64,000 bases of DNA from Auanema rhodensis (GCA_964057225.1 OZ059899.1:16934501-16998500), one strand, 5' to 3'. Positions 1-14,800 are shown, counted from the first letter of the stretch. Made by a program: numbers and translations. The notes: generated from the sequence alone by a model not told the origin.

Positions 1-2060
1 TAATTAGCATAAATTAAAGTTCACGTGAATTTAAAAGTCATGGTTACCATGCACCAATATCAATAATATTATGTTTTTAGACTAATATGGACACGCCGAA
101 TTCAAATTTGAAAACAGTATCTCTTTATCTTTCACGGGAAGCGAGTTACATACCATGTGCACTTCACTTCTACATTTAATTAGCATAAATTAAAGTTCAC
201 GTGAATTTCAAAGTCATGGTTACCATGCACCAATATCAATAATATTATGTTTTTAGACTAATATGGACACGCCGAATTCAAATTTGAAAACAGTATCTCT
301 TTATCTTTTACCGGAATTGAGTTACACAACATGTGCACTTCACTTGTACATTTAATTAGCATAAATTAAAGTTCACGTGAATTTCAAAGTCATGGTTACC
401 ATGCACCAATATCAATAAAAATTTGTTTTTAGACTAATATGGACATGGGGAATCTAATTTTGAGAACTGCATCTCTTTATCTTTCACGTGAAGCGAGTTA
501 CATACCATGTGCACTTCACTTCTACATTTAATTAGCATAAATTAAAGTTCACGTGAATTTCAAAGTCATGGTTACCATGCACCAATATCAATAATATTAT
601 GTTTTTAGACTAATATGGACACGCCGAATTCAATTTTGAAAACAGTATCTCTTTATCTTTTACCGGAATTGAGTTACACAACATGTGCACTTCACTTGTA
701 CATTTAATTAGCATAAATTAAAGTTCACGTGAATTTCAAAGTCATGGTTACCATGCACCAATATCAATAATATTATGTTTTAAGACTAATATGGACACGC
801 GGAATTCAAATTTGAAAACAGTATCTCTTTATCTTTCACGGGAAGCGAGTTACATACCATGTGCACTTCACTTCTACATTTAATTAGCATAAATTAAAGT
901 TCACGTGAATTTCAAAGTCATGGTTACCATACACCAATATCAATAATATTATGTTTTTAGACTAACATGGACACGCCGAATTCAAATTTGAAAACAGTAT
1001 CTCTTTATCTTTTACCGGAATTGAGTTACACAACATGTGCACTTCACTTGTACATTTAATTAGCATAAATTAAAGTTCACGTGAATTTAAAAGTCATGGT
1101 TACCATGCACCAATATCAATAATATTATGTTTTTAGACTAATATGGACACGCCGAATTCAAATTTGAAAACAGTATCTCTTTATCTTTCACGGGAAGCGA
1201 GTTACATACCATGTGCACTTCACTTCTACATTTAATTAGCATAAATTAAAGTTCACGTGAATTTCAAAGTCATGGTTACCATGCACCAATATCAATAATA
1301 TTATGTTTTTAGACTAATATGGACACGCCGAATTCAAATTTGAAAACAGTATCTCTTTATCTTTTACCGGAATTGAGTTACACAACATGTGCACTTCACT
1401 TGTACATTTAATTAGCATAAATTAAAGTTCACGTGAATTTCAAAGTCATGGTTACCATGCACCAATATCAATAAAAATTTGTTTTTAGACTAATATGGAC
1501 ATGGGGAATCTAATTTTGAGAACTGCATCTCTTTATCTTTCACGTGAAGCGAGTTACATACCATGTGCACTTCACTTCTACATTTAATTAGCATAAATTA
1601 AAGTTCACGTGAATTTCAAAGTCATGGTTACCATGCACCAATATCAATAATATTATGTTTTTAGACTAATATGGACACGCCGAATTCAATTTTGAAAACA
1701 GTATCTCTTTATCTTTTACCGGAATTGAGTTACACAACATGTGCACTTCACTTGTACATTTAATTAGCATAAATTAAAGTTCACGTGAATTTCAAAGTCA
1801 TGGTTACCATGCACCAATATCAATAATATTATGTTTTAAGACTAATATGGACACGCGGAATTCAAATTTGAAAACAGTATCTCTTTATCTTTCACGGGAA
1901 GCGAGTTACATACCATGTGCACTTCACTTCTACATTTAATTAGCATAAATTAAAGTTCACGTGAATTTCAAAGTCATGGTTACCATACACCAATATCAAT
2001 AATATTATGTTTTTAGACTAACATGGACACGCCGAATTCAAATTTGAAAACAGTATCTCT
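1..2060. repeat. Satellite A higher-order repeat, 6-mer of 1,056 bp (two copies)
   Basis: Diagnostic monomer variants recur at an offset of 1,056 bp (6 x 176). The GTGAATTTAAAAGTC variant of the first monomer returns in the monomer at 1057. The CAATAAAAATTTG monomer at 353 returns at 1409. The TTTTAAGACTAA variant near 775 returns near 1830. The match breaks down in the sixth monomer of the second copy, near 2060, where a TTTTACCGG end is replaced by TTTCACGGG. This indicates recent unequal exchange or segmental duplication of a six-monomer block. Confidence 0.85.
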
Positions 2061-2939
2061 TTATCTTTCACGGGAAGCGAGTTACATACCATGTGCACTT
2101 CACTTCTACATTTAAATAGCATAAATTAAAGTTCACGTGAATTTCAAAGTCATGGTTACCATGCACCAATATCAATAATATTATGTTTTTAGACTAATAT
2201 GGACACGCCGAATTCAAATTTGAACACAGTATCTCTTTATCTTTCACGGGAAGCGAGTTACATACCATGTGCACTTCACTTGTACATTTAATTAGCATAA
2301 ATTAAAGTTCACGTGAATTTCAAAGTCATGGTTACCATGCACCAATATCAATAATATTATGTTTTAAGACTAATATGGACACGCGGAATTCAAATTTGAA
2401 AACAGTATCTCTTTATCTTTTACCGGAATTGAGTTACACAACATGTGCACTTCACTTGTACATTTAATTAGCATAAATTAAAGTTCACGTGAATTTCAAA
2501 GTCATGGTTACCATGCACCAATATCAATAATATTATGTTTTTAGACTAATATGGACACGCCGAATTCAAATTTGAACACAGTATCTCTTTATCTTTCACG
2601 GGAAGCGAGTTACATACCATGTGCACTTCACTTGTATATTTAATTATCATAAATCAAAGTTCACGTGAATTTCAAAGTCATGGTCACCATGCACCAATAT
2701 CAATAATATTATGTTTTTAGACTAATATGGACACGCCGAATTCAAATTTGAACACAGTATCTCTTTATCTTTCACGGGAAGCGAGTTACATACCATGTGC
2801 ACTTCACTTGTACATTTAATTAGCATAAATTAAAGTTCACGTGAATTTCAAAGTCATGGTTACCATGCACCAATATCAATAATATTATGTTTTTAGACTA
2901 ACATGGACACGCCAAATTCAAATTTGAAAACAGTATCTC

Positions 2940-5900
2940 TTTATCTTTCACGGGAAGCGAGTTACATACCATGTGCACTTCACTTGTATATTTAATTAGC
3001 ATAAATTAAAGTTCACGTGAATTTCAAAGTCATGGTTACCATACACCAATATCAATAATATTATGTTTTTAGACTAACATGGACACGCCAAATTCAAATT
3101 TGAAAACAGTATCTCTTTATCTTTCACGGGAAGCGAGTTACATACCATGTGCACTTCACTTGTACATTTAATTAGCATAAATTAAAGTTCACGTGAATTT
3201 CAAAGTCATGGTTACCATGCACCAATATCAATAATATTATGTTTTTAGACTAATATGGACACGCCGAATTCAAATTTGAAAACAGTATCTCTTTATCTTT
3301 TACCGGAATTGAGTTACACAACATGTGCACTTCACTTGTACATTTAATTAGCATAAATTAAAGTTCACGTGAATTTCAAAGTCATGGTTACCATGCACCA
3401 ATATCAATAATATTATGTTTTTAGACTAATATGGACACGCCGAATTCAAATTTGAAAACAGTATCTCTTTATCTTTCACGGGAAGCGAGTTACATACCAT
3501 GTGCACTTCACTTCTACATTTAATTAGCATAAATTAAAGTTCACGTGAATTTCAAAGTCATGGTTACCATGCACCAATATCAATAATATTATGTTTTTAG
3601 ACTAATATGGACACGCCGAATTCAAATTTGAAAACAGTATCTCTTTATCTTTTACCGGAATTGAGTTACACAACATGTGCACTTCACTTGTACATTTAAT
3701 TAGCATAAATTAAAGTTCACGTGAATTTCAAAGTCATGGTTACCATGCACCAATATCAATAAAAATTTGTTTTTAGACTAATATGGACATGGGGAATCTA
3801 ATTTTGAGAACTGCATCTCTTTATCTTTCACGTGAAGCGAGTTACATACCATGTGCACTTCACTTCTACATTTAATTAGCATAAATTAAAGTTCACGTGA
3901 ATTTCAAAGTCATGGTTACCATGCACCAATATCAATAATATTATGTTTTTAGACTAATATGGACACGCCGAATTCAAATTTGAAAACAGTATCTCTTTAT
4001 CTTTCACGGGAAGCGAGTTACATACCATGTGCACTTCACTTCTACATTTAATTAGCATAAATTAAAGTTCACGTGAATTTCAAAGTCATGGTTACCATGC
4101 ACCAATATCAATAATATTATGTTTTTAGACTAACATGGACACGCCGAATTCAAATTTGAAAACAGTATCTCTTTATCTTTTACCGGAATTGAGTTACACA
4201 ACATGTGCACTTCACTTGTACATTTAATTAGCATAAATTAAAGTTCACGTGAATTTCAAAGTCATGGTTACCATGCACCAATATCAATAATATTATGTTT
4301 TTAGACTAATATGGACACGCGGAATTCAAATTTGAAAACAGTATCTCTTTATCTTTCACGGGAAGCGAGTTACATACCATATGCACTTCACTTCTACATT
4401 TAATTAGCATAAATTAAAGTTCACGTAAATATCAAAGTCATGGTTACCATGCACCAATATCAATAATATTATGTTTTAAGACTAATATGGACACGCGGAA
4501 TTCAAATTTGAAAACAGTATCTCTTTATCTTTCACGGGAAGCGAGTTACATACCATGTGCACTTCACTTCTACATTTAATTAGCATAAATTAAAGTTCAC
4601 GTGAATTTCAAAGTCATGGTTACCATACACCAATATCAATAATATTATGTTTTTAGACTAACATGGACACGCCGAATTCAAATTTGAAAACAGTATCTCT
4701 TTATCTTTCACGGGAAGCGAGTTACATACCATGTGCACTTCACTTCTACATTTAAATAGCATAAATTAAAGTTCACGTGAATTTCAAAGTCATGGTTACC
4801 ATGCACCAATATCAATAATATTATGTTTTTAGACTAATATGGACACGCCGAATTCAAATTTGAACACAGTATCTCTTTATCTTTCACGGGAAGCGAGTTA
4901 CATACCATGTGCACTTCACTTGTACATTTAATTAGCATAAATTAAAGTTCACGTGAATTTCAAAGTCATGGTTACCATGCACCAATATCAATAATATTAT
5001 GTTTTAAGACTAATATGGACACGCGGAATTCAAATTTGAAAACAGTATCTCTTTATCTTTCACGGGAAGCGAGTTACATACCATATGCACTTCACTTCTA
5101 CATTTAATTAGCATAAATTAAAGTTCACGTAAATATCAAAGTCATGGTTACCATGCACCAACATCAATAATATTATGTTTTTAGACTAATATGGACACGC
5201 GGAATTCAAATTTGAAAACAGTATCTCTTTATCTTTTACCGGAATTGAGTTACACAACATGTGCACTTCACTTGTACATTTAATTAGCATAAATTAAAGT
5301 TCACGTGAATTTCAAAGTCATGGTTACCATGCACCAATATCAATAATATTATGTTTTTAGACTAATATGGACACGCCGAATTCAAATTTGAACACAGTAT
5401 CTCTTTATCTTTCACGGGAAGCGAGTTACATACCATGTGCACTTCACTTGTATATTTAATTATCATAAATCAAAGTTCACGTGAATTTCAAAGTCATGGT
5501 CACCATGCACCAATATCAATAATATTATGTTTTTAGACTAATATGGACACGCCGAATTCAAATTTGAACACAGTATCTCTTTATCTTTCACGGGAAGCGA
5601 GTTACATACCATGTGCACTTCACTTGTACATTTAATTAGCATAAATTAAAGTTCACGTGAATTTCAAAGTCATGGTTACCATGCACCAATATCAATAATA
5701 TTATGTTTTTAGACTAACATGGACACGCCAAATTCAAATTTGAAAACAGTATCTCTTTATCTTTCACGGGAAGCGAGTTACATACCATGTGCACTTCACT
5801 TGTACATTTAATTAGCATAAATTAAAGTTCACGTGAATTTCAAAGTCATGGTTACCATGCACCAATATCAATAATATTATGTTTTTAGACTAATATGGAC

Positions 5901-8900
5901 ACGCCGGATTCAAATTTGAAAACAGTATCTCTTTATCTTTCACGGGAAGCGAGTTACATACCATGTGCACTTCACTTGTATATTTAATTAGCATAAATTA
6001 AAGTTCACGTGAATTTCAAAGTCATGGTTACCATACACCAATATCAATAATATTATGTTTTTAGACTAACATGGACACGCCAAATTCAAATTTGAAAACA
6101 GTATCTCTTTATCTTTCACGGGAAGCGAGTTACATACCATGTGCACTTCACTTGTACATTTAATTAGCATAAATTAAAGTTCACGTGAATTTCAAAGTCA
6201 TGGTTACCATGCACCAATATCAATAATATTATGTTTTTAGACTAATATGGACACGCCGAATTCAAATTTGAAAACAGTATCTCTTTATCTTTTACCGGAA
6301 TTGAGTTACACAACATGTGCACTTCACTTGTACATTTAATTAGCATAAATTAAAGTTCACGTGAATTTCAAAGTCATGGTTACCATGCACCAATATCAAT
6401 AATATTATGTTTTTAGACTAATATGGACACGCCGAATTCAAATTTGAAAACAGTATCTCTTTATCTTTCACGGGAAGCGAGTTACATACCATGTGCACTT
6501 CACTTCTACATTTAATTAGCATAAATTAAAGTTCACGTGAATTTCAAAGTCATGGTTACCATGCACCAATATCAATAATATTATGTTTTTAGACTAATAT
6601 GGACACGCCGAATTCAAATTTGAAAACAGTATCTCTTTATCTTTTACCGGAATTGAGTTACACAACATGTGCACTTCACTTGTACATTTAATTAGCATAA
6701 ATTAAAGTTCACGTGAATTTCAAAGTCATGGTTACCATGCACCAATATCAATAAAAATTTGTTTTTAGACTAATATGGACATGGGGAATCTAATTTTGAG
6801 AACTGCATCTCTTTATCTTTCACGTGAAGCGAGTTACATACCATGTGCACTTCACTTCTACATTTAATTAGCATAAATTAAAGTTCACGTGAATTTCAAA
6901 GTCATGGTTACCATGCACCAATATCAATAATATTATGTTTTTAGACTAATATGGACACGCCGAATTCAAATTTGAAAACAGTATCTCTTTATCTTTCACG
7001 GGAAGCGAGTTACATACCATGTGCACTTCACTTCTACATTTAATTAGCATAAATTAAAGTTCACGTGAATTTCAAAGTCATGGTTACCATGCACCAATAT
7101 CAATAATATTATGTTTTTAGACTAACATGGACACGCCGAATTCAAATTTGAAAACAGTATCTCTTTATCTTTTACCGGAATTGAGTTACACAACATGTGC
7201 ACTTCACTTGTACATTTAATTAGCATAAATTAAAGTTCACGTGAATTTCAAAGTCATGGTTACCATGCACCAATATCAATAATATTATGTTTTTAGACTA
7301 ATATGGACACGCGGAATTCAAATTTGAAAACAGTATCTCTTTATCTTTCACGGGAAGCGAGTTACATACCATATGCACTTCACTTCTACATTTAATTAGC
7401 ATAAATTAAAGTTCACGTAAATATCAAAGTCATGGTTACCATGCACCAATATCAATAATATTATGTTTTAAGACTAATATGGACACGCGGAATTCAAATT
7501 TGAAAACAGTATCTCTTTATCTTTCACGGGAAGCGAGTTACATACCATGTGCACTTCACTTCTACATTTAATTAGCATAAATTAAAGTTCACGTGAATTT
7601 CAAAGTCATGGTTACCATACACCAATATCAATAATATTATGTTTTTAGACTAACATGGACACGCCGAATTCAAATTTGAAAACAGTATCTCTTTATCTTT
7701 CACGGGAAGCGAGTTACATACCATGTGCACTTCACTTCTACATTTAAATAGCATAAATTAAAGTTCACGTGAATTTCAAAGTCATGGTTACCATGCACCA
7801 ATATCAATAATATTATGTTTTTAGACTAATATGGACACGCCGAATTCAAATTTGAACACAGTATCTCTTTATCTTTCACGGGAAGCGAGTTACATACCAT
7901 GTGCACTTCACTTGTACATTTAATTAGCATAAATTAAAGTTCACGTGAATTTCAAAGTCATGGTTACCATGCACCAATATCAATAATATTATGTTTTAAG
8001 ACTAATATGGACACGCGGAATTCAAATTTGAAAACAGTATCTCTTTATCTTTCACGGGAAGCGAGTTACATACCATATGCACTTCACTTCTACATTTAAT
8101 TAGCATAAATTAAAGTTCACGTAAATATCAAAGTCATGGTTACCATGCACCAACATCAATAATATTATGTTTTTAGACTAATATGGACACGCGGAATTCA
8201 AATTTGAAAACAGTATCTCTTTATCTTTTACCGGAATTGAGTTACACAACATGTGCACTTCACTTGTACATTTAATTAGCATAAATTAAAGTTCACGTGA
8301 ATTTCAAAGTCATGGTTACCATGCACCAATATCAATAATATTATGTTTTTAGACTAATATGGACACGCCGAATTCAAATTTGAACACAGTATCTCTTTAT
8401 CTTTCACGGGAAGCGAGTTACATACCATGTGCACTTCACTTGTATATTTAATTATCATAAATCAAAGTTCACGTGAATTTCAAAGTCATGGTCACCATGC
8501 ACCAATATCAATAATATTATGTTTTTAGACTAATATGGACACGCCGAATTCAAATTTTAACACAGTATCTCTTTATCTTTCACGGGAAGCGAGTTACATA
8601 CCATGTGCACTTCACTTGTACATTTAATTAGCATAAATTAAAGTTCACGTGAATTTCAAAGTCATGGTTACCATGCACCAATATCAATAATATTATGTTT
8701 TTAGACTAACATGGACACGCCAAATTCAAATTTGAAAACAGTATCTCTTTATCTTTCACGGGAAGCGAGTTACATACCATGTGCACTTCACTTGTACATT
8801 TAATTAGCATAAATTAAAGTTCACGTGAATTTCAAAGTCATGGTTACCATACACCAATATCAATAATATTATGTTTTTAGACTAATATGGACACGCCGGA

Positions 8901-8927
8901 TTCAAATTTGAAAACAGTATCTCTTTA
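2940..8927. repeat. Satellite A higher-order repeat, 17-mer of 2,992 bp (two adjacent copies)
   Basis: Rare variants pair up at exactly 2,992 bp (17 x 176). ATACACC at 3041 pairs with 6033. The CAATAAAAATTTG variant at 3757 pairs with 6749. TTTAAATAGC at 4751 pairs with 7743. CAACATCAAT near 5160 pairs with 8152. TATCATAAATC at 5461 pairs with 8453. Before about 2,940 and after about 8,927 the paired positions disagree, so the two copies abut (about 2,940-5,931 and 5,932-8,927). Only sporadic differences are seen, for example TTTTAACAC near 8555 against TTTGAACAC near 5563. A related 15-monomer offset (2,640 bp) links the TTTAAATAGC variant at 2111 to 4751. Confidence 0.85.
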
Positions 8928-11088
8928 TCTTTTACCGGAATTGAGTTACACAACATGTGCACTTCACTTGTACATTTAATTAGCATAAATTAAAGTTCAC
9001 GTGAATTTCAAAGTCATGGTTACCATGCACCAATATCAATAATATTTTGTTTTTAGACTAATATGGACACGCCGAATTCAAATTTGAAAACAGTATCTCT
9101 TTATCTTTTACCGGAATTGAGTTACACAACATGTGCACTTCACTTGTACATTTAATTAGCATAAATTAAAGTTCACGTGAATTTCAAAGTCATGGTTACC
9201 ATGCACCAATATCAATAATATTATGTTTTTAGACTAATATGGACACGCCGAATTCAAATTTGAAAACAGTATCTCTTTATCTTTCACGGGAAGCGAGTTA
9301 CATACCATGTGCACTTCACTTGTACATTTAATTAGCATAAATTAAAGTTCACGTGAATTTCAAAGTCATGGTTACCATGCACCAATATCAATAATATTAT
9401 GTTTTTAGACTAATATGGACACGCCGAATTCAAATTTGAACACAGTATCTCTTTATCTTTCACGGGAAGCGAGTTACATACCATGTGCACTTCACTTGTA
9501 CATTTAATTAGCATAAATTAAAGTTCACGTGAATTTCAAAGTCATGGTTACCATGCACCAATATCAATAATATTATGTTTTTAGACTAATATGGACACGC
9601 CGGATTCAAATTTGAAAACAGTATCTCTTTATCTTTTACCGGAATTGAGTTACACAACATGTGCACTTCACTTGTACATTTAATTAGCATAAATTAAAGT
9701 TCACGTGAATTTCAAAGTCATGGTTACCATGCACCAATATCAATAATATTATGTTTTTAGACTAATATGGACACGCCGAATTCAAATTTGAAAACAGTAT
9801 CTCTTTATCTTTCACGGGAAGCGAGTTACATACCATGTGCACTTCACTTCTACATTTAATTAGCATAAATTAAAGTTCACGTGAATTTCAAAGTCATGGT
9901 TACCATGCACCAATATCAATAATATTATGTTTTTAGACTAATATGGACACGCCGAATTCAAATTTGAAAACAGTATCTCTTTATCTTTTACCGGAATTGA
10001 GTTACACAACATGTGCACTTCACTTGTACATTTAATTAGCATAAATTAAAGTTCACGTGAATTTCAAAGTCATGGTTACCATGCACCAATATCAATAAAA
10101 ATTTGTTTTTAGACTAATATGGACATGGGGAATCTAATTTTGAGAACTGCATCTCTTTATCTTTCACGTGAAGCGAGTTACATACCATGTGCACTTCACT
10201 TCTACATTTAATTAGCATAAATTAAAGTTCACGTGAATTTCAAAGTCATGGTTACCATGCACCAATATCAATAATATTATGTTTTTAGACTAATATGGAC
10301 ACGCCGAATTCAAATTTGAAAACAGTATCTCTTTATCTTTTACCGGAATTGAGTTACACAACATGTGCACTTCACTTGTACATTTAATTAGCATAAATTA
10401 AAGTTCACGTGAATTTCAAAGTCATGGTTACCATGCACCAATATCAATAATATTATGTTTTAAGACTAATATGGACACGCGGAATTCAAATTTGAAAACA
10501 GTATCTCTTTATCTTTCACGGGAAGCGAGTTACATACCATGTGAACTTCACTTCTACATTTAATTAGCATAAATTAAAGTTCACGTGAATTTCAAAGTCA
10601 TGGTTACCATACACCAATATCAATAATATTATGTTTTTAGACTAACATGGACACGCCAAATTCAAATTTGAAAACAGTATCTCTTTATCTTTCACGGGAA
10701 GCGAGTTACATACCATGTGCACTTCACTTCTACATTTAATTAGCATAAATTAAAGTTCACGTGAATTTCAAAGTCATGGTTACCATGCACCAATATCAAT
10801 AATATTATGTTTTAAGACTAACATGGACACGCCGAATTCAAATTTGAAAACAGTATCTCTTTATCTTTTACCGGAATTGAGTTACACAACATGTGCACTT
10901 CACTTGTACATTTAATTAGCATAAATTAAAGTTCACGTGAATTTCAAAGTCATGGTTACCATGCACCAATATCAATAATATTATGTTTTTAGACTAATAT
11001 GGACACGCGGAATTCAAATTTGAAAACAGTATCTCTTTATCTTTCACGGGAAGCGAGTTACATACCATGTGCACTTCACTTCTACATT

Positions 11089-11125
11089 TAATTAGCAGGG
11101 GTGGGTGAAAATCGAGGAAGTTCAC
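11089..11125. other. Junction between satellite A and satellite B
   Basis: The 64th A unit starts at 11089 and breaks after TAATTAGCA. It is followed by GGGGT and then directly by the B sequence GGGTGAAAATCGAGGAAG. The B side enters in its 347-bp form (AAGTTCACACTT). There is no spacer, transposon end or target duplication. GCAGGG at the break resembles the CTGCAGGGTGAAA segment of B monomers, so a short microhomology may have guided the join. Confidence 0.85.
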
Positions 11126-11849
11126 ACTTATATCAGTTGATATCTCGGTGCATTTTTAAGCTAGCGCAAATCTGATAACACAGATGGACGCAGCTTACAA
11201 ATATGCATCGAATGCACTATACTACATGGAGAAACGCTCAATACAAAATTTATTTATGATCGTTTGAAAAATGATGCATTAGTGTATGTTGAGTTCCCAT
11301 GTACACTCAACATTGCTTCCAAAAACATTTTGACAAAAATTTTTCCGAAAAATTTCGAAATAATTTCGCAAAAAGTAGATGTTTTTAGATTCCTTTTTTC
11401 AATGCAAAGACGATGGACAATGTTATTCAACGAAAAAATTAATTCTTCAGGGTGAAAATCGAGGATATAAGTGTGAACTTATATCAGTTGATATCTCGGT
11501 GCATTTTTAAGCTAGCGCAAATCTGATAACACAGATCGACGCAGCTTACAAATCCGCATCGAATGCACTATACTACATTGAGAAACGCTCAATACAAAAT
11601 TTATTTATGATTGTTTGAAAAATGATGCATTAGTGTATGTTGAGTTTCCATGTACGCTCAACATTGCTTCCAAAAACATTTTGAGAAAAATTTTTCCGAA
11701 AAATTTCAGAATCATTTCACAAAAAGTAGATGTTTTTAGATTCCTTTTTTTAAGGCGAAGACGATGGACAATGTTATTCAACGAAAAAATTAATTCTTCA
11801 GGGTGAAAATCGAGGAAGTTCACACTTATATCAGTTGATATCTCGGTCC

Positions 11850-14800
11850 ATTTTTAAGCTAGCGCAAATCTGATAACACAGATCGACGCAGCTTACAAAT
11901 CCGCATCGAATGCACTATACTACATTGAGAAACGCTCAATACAAAATTTATTTATGATTGTTTGAAAAATGATGCATTAGTGTATGTTGAGTTTCCATGT
12001 ACGCTCAACATTGCTTCCAAAAACATTTTGAGAAAAATTTTTCCGAAAAATTTCAGAATCATTTCACAAAAAGTAGATGTTTTTAGATTCCTTTTTTTAA
12101 GGCGAAGACGATGGACAATGTTATTCAACGAAAAAATTAATTCTTCAGGGTGAAAATCGAGGAAGTTCACACTTATATCAGTTGATATCTCGGTGCATTT
12201 TTAAGCTAGCGCAAATCTGATAACACAGATCGACGCAACTTACAAATCCGCATCGAATGCACTATACTACATTGAGAAACGCTCAATACAAAAATTAGCT
12301 ATGATCGTTTGAAAAATGATGCATTAGTGTATGTTGAGTTTCCATGTACACTCAACATTGCTTCCAAAAACATTTTGACAAAAATTTTTCCGAAAAATTT
12401 CGAAATAATTTCGCAAAAAGTAGATGTTTTTAGATTCCTTTTTTCAAGGCAAAACGATGGACAATGTTATTCAACGAAAAAATTAATTCTTCAGGGTGAA
12501 AATCGAGGATATAAGTGTGAACTTATATCAGTTGATATCTCGGTGCATTTTTAAGCTAGCGCAAATCTGATAACACAGATCGACGCAGCTTACAAATCCG
12601 CATCGAATGCACTATACTACATTGAGAAACGCTCAATACAAAATTTATTTATGATTGTTTGAAAAAAGATGCATTAGTGTATGTTGAGTTTCCATGTACG
12701 CTCAACATTGCTTCCAAAAACATTTTGAGAAAAATTTTTCCGAAAAATTTCAGAATCATTTCACAAAAAGTAGATGTTTTTAGATTCCTTTTTTTAAGGC
12801 GAAGACGATGGACAATGTTATTCAACGAAAAAATTAATTCTTCAGGGTGAAAATCGAGGATATAAGTGTGAACTTATATCAGTTGATATCTCGGTGCATT
12901 TTTAAGCTAGCGCAAATCTGATAACACAGATCGACGCAGCTTACAAATCCGCATCGAATGCACTATACTACATTGAGAAACGCTCAATACAAAATTTATT
13001 TATGATTGTTTGAAAAATGATGCATTAGTGTATGTTGAGTTTCCATGTACGCTCAACATTGCTTCCAAAAACATTTTGAGAAAAATTTTTCCGAAAAATT
13101 TCAGAATCATTTCACAAAAAGTAGATGTTTTTAGATTCCTTTTTTTAAGGCGAAGACGATGGACAATGTTATTCAACGAAAAAATTAATTCTTCAGGGTG
13201 AAAATCGAGGAAGTTCACACTTATATCAGTTGATATCTCGGTGCATTTTTAAGCTAGCGCAAATCTGATAACACAGATCGACGCAACTTACAAATCCGCA
13301 TCGAATGCACTATACTACATTGAGAAACGCTCAATACAAAAATTAGCTATGATCGTTTGAAAAATGATGCATTAGTGTATGTTGAGTTTCCATGTACACT
13401 CAACATTGCTTCCAAAAACATTTTGACAAAAATTTTTCCGAAAAATTTCGAAATAATTTCGCAAAAAGTAGATGTTTTTAGATTCCTTTTTTCAAGGCAA
13501 AGACGATGGACAATGTTATTCAACGAAAAAATTAATTCTTCAGGGTGAAAATCGAGGATATAAGTGTGAACTTATATCAGTTGATATCTCGGTGCATTTT
13601 TAAGCTAGCGCAAATCTGATAACACAGATCGACGCAGCTTACAAATCCGCATCGAATGCACTATACTACATTGAGAAACGCTCAATACAAAATTTATTTA
13701 TGATTGTTTGAAAAAAGATGCATTAGTGTATGTTGAGTTTCCATGTACGCTCAACATTGCTTCCAAAAACATTTTGACAAAAATTTTTCCGAAAAATTTC
13801 GAAATAATTTCGCAAAAAGTAGATGTTTTTAGATTCCTTTTTTCAAGGCAAAGACGATGGACAATGTTATTCAACGAAAAAATTAATTCTTCAGGGTGAA
13901 AATCGAGGAAGTTCACACTTATATCAGTTGATATCTCGGTGCATTTTTAAGCTAGCGCAAATCTGATAACACAGATCGACGCAACTTACAAATCCGCATC
14001 GAATGCACTATACTACATTGAGAAACGCTCAATACAAAATTTATTTATGATTGTTTGAAAAATGATGCATTAGTGTATGTTGAGTTTCCATGTACGCTCA
14101 ACATTGCTTCCAAAAACATTTTGAGAAAAATTTTTCCGAAAAATTTCAGAATCATTTCACAAAAAGTAGATGTTTTTAGATTCCTTTTTTTAAGGCGAAG
14201 ACGATGGACAATGTTATTCAACGAAAAAATTAATTCTTCAGGGTGAAAATCGAGGAAGTTCACACTTATATCAGTTGATATCTCGGTGCATTTTTAAGCT
14301 AGCGCAAATCTGATAACACAGATCGACGCAACTTACAAATCCGCATCGAATGCACTATACTACATTGAGAAACGCTCAATACAAAAATTAGCTATGATCG
14401 TTTGAAAAATGATGCATTAGTGTATGTTGAGTTTCCATGTACACTCAACATTGCTTCCAAAAACATTTTGACAAAAATTTTTCCGAAAAATTTCGAAATA
14501 ATTTCGCAAAAAGTAGATGTTTTTAGATTCCTTTTTTCAAGGCAAAACGATGGACAATGTTATTCAACGAAAAAATTAATTCTTCAGGGTGAAAATCGAG
14601 GATATAAGTGTGAACTTATATCAGTTGATATCTCGGTGCATTTTTAAGCTAGCGCAAATCTGATAACACAGATCGACGCAGCTTACAAATCCGCATCGAA
14701 TGCACTATACTACATTGAGAAACGCTCAATACAAAATTTATTTATGATTGTTTGAAAAAAGATGCATTAGTGTATGTTGAGTTTCCATGTACGCTCAACA

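Larger units (their letters stand above)
1..11097. repeat. Satellite A: tandem array of 63 x 176-bp monomers
   Basis: The segment is a head-to-tail array of a 176-bp AT-rich unit starting TAATTAGCATAAATTAAAG. Unit starts fall at 1, 177, 353, 529, 1057 and so on to 11089, which is exactly 63 x 176 bp with no net insertion or deletion. Each unit carries several dyads: TTCACGTGAA (with a CACGTG core), CATGGT-T-ACCATG, ATAATATTAT and TTCAAATTTGAA. Three main subtypes are visible. The first has CTTTCACGGGAAGCG and a CTTCTACA end. The second has TTTTACCGGAATTG and a CTTGTACA end. The third is a rarer type with CAATAAAAATTTG and ATGGGGAATC, in monomers starting at 353, 1409, 3697, 6689 and 10033. 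No open frame of useful length exists here. Unit length and dyad content suit a centromeric or pericentromeric satellite, but that role is an inference. Confidence 0.97.
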
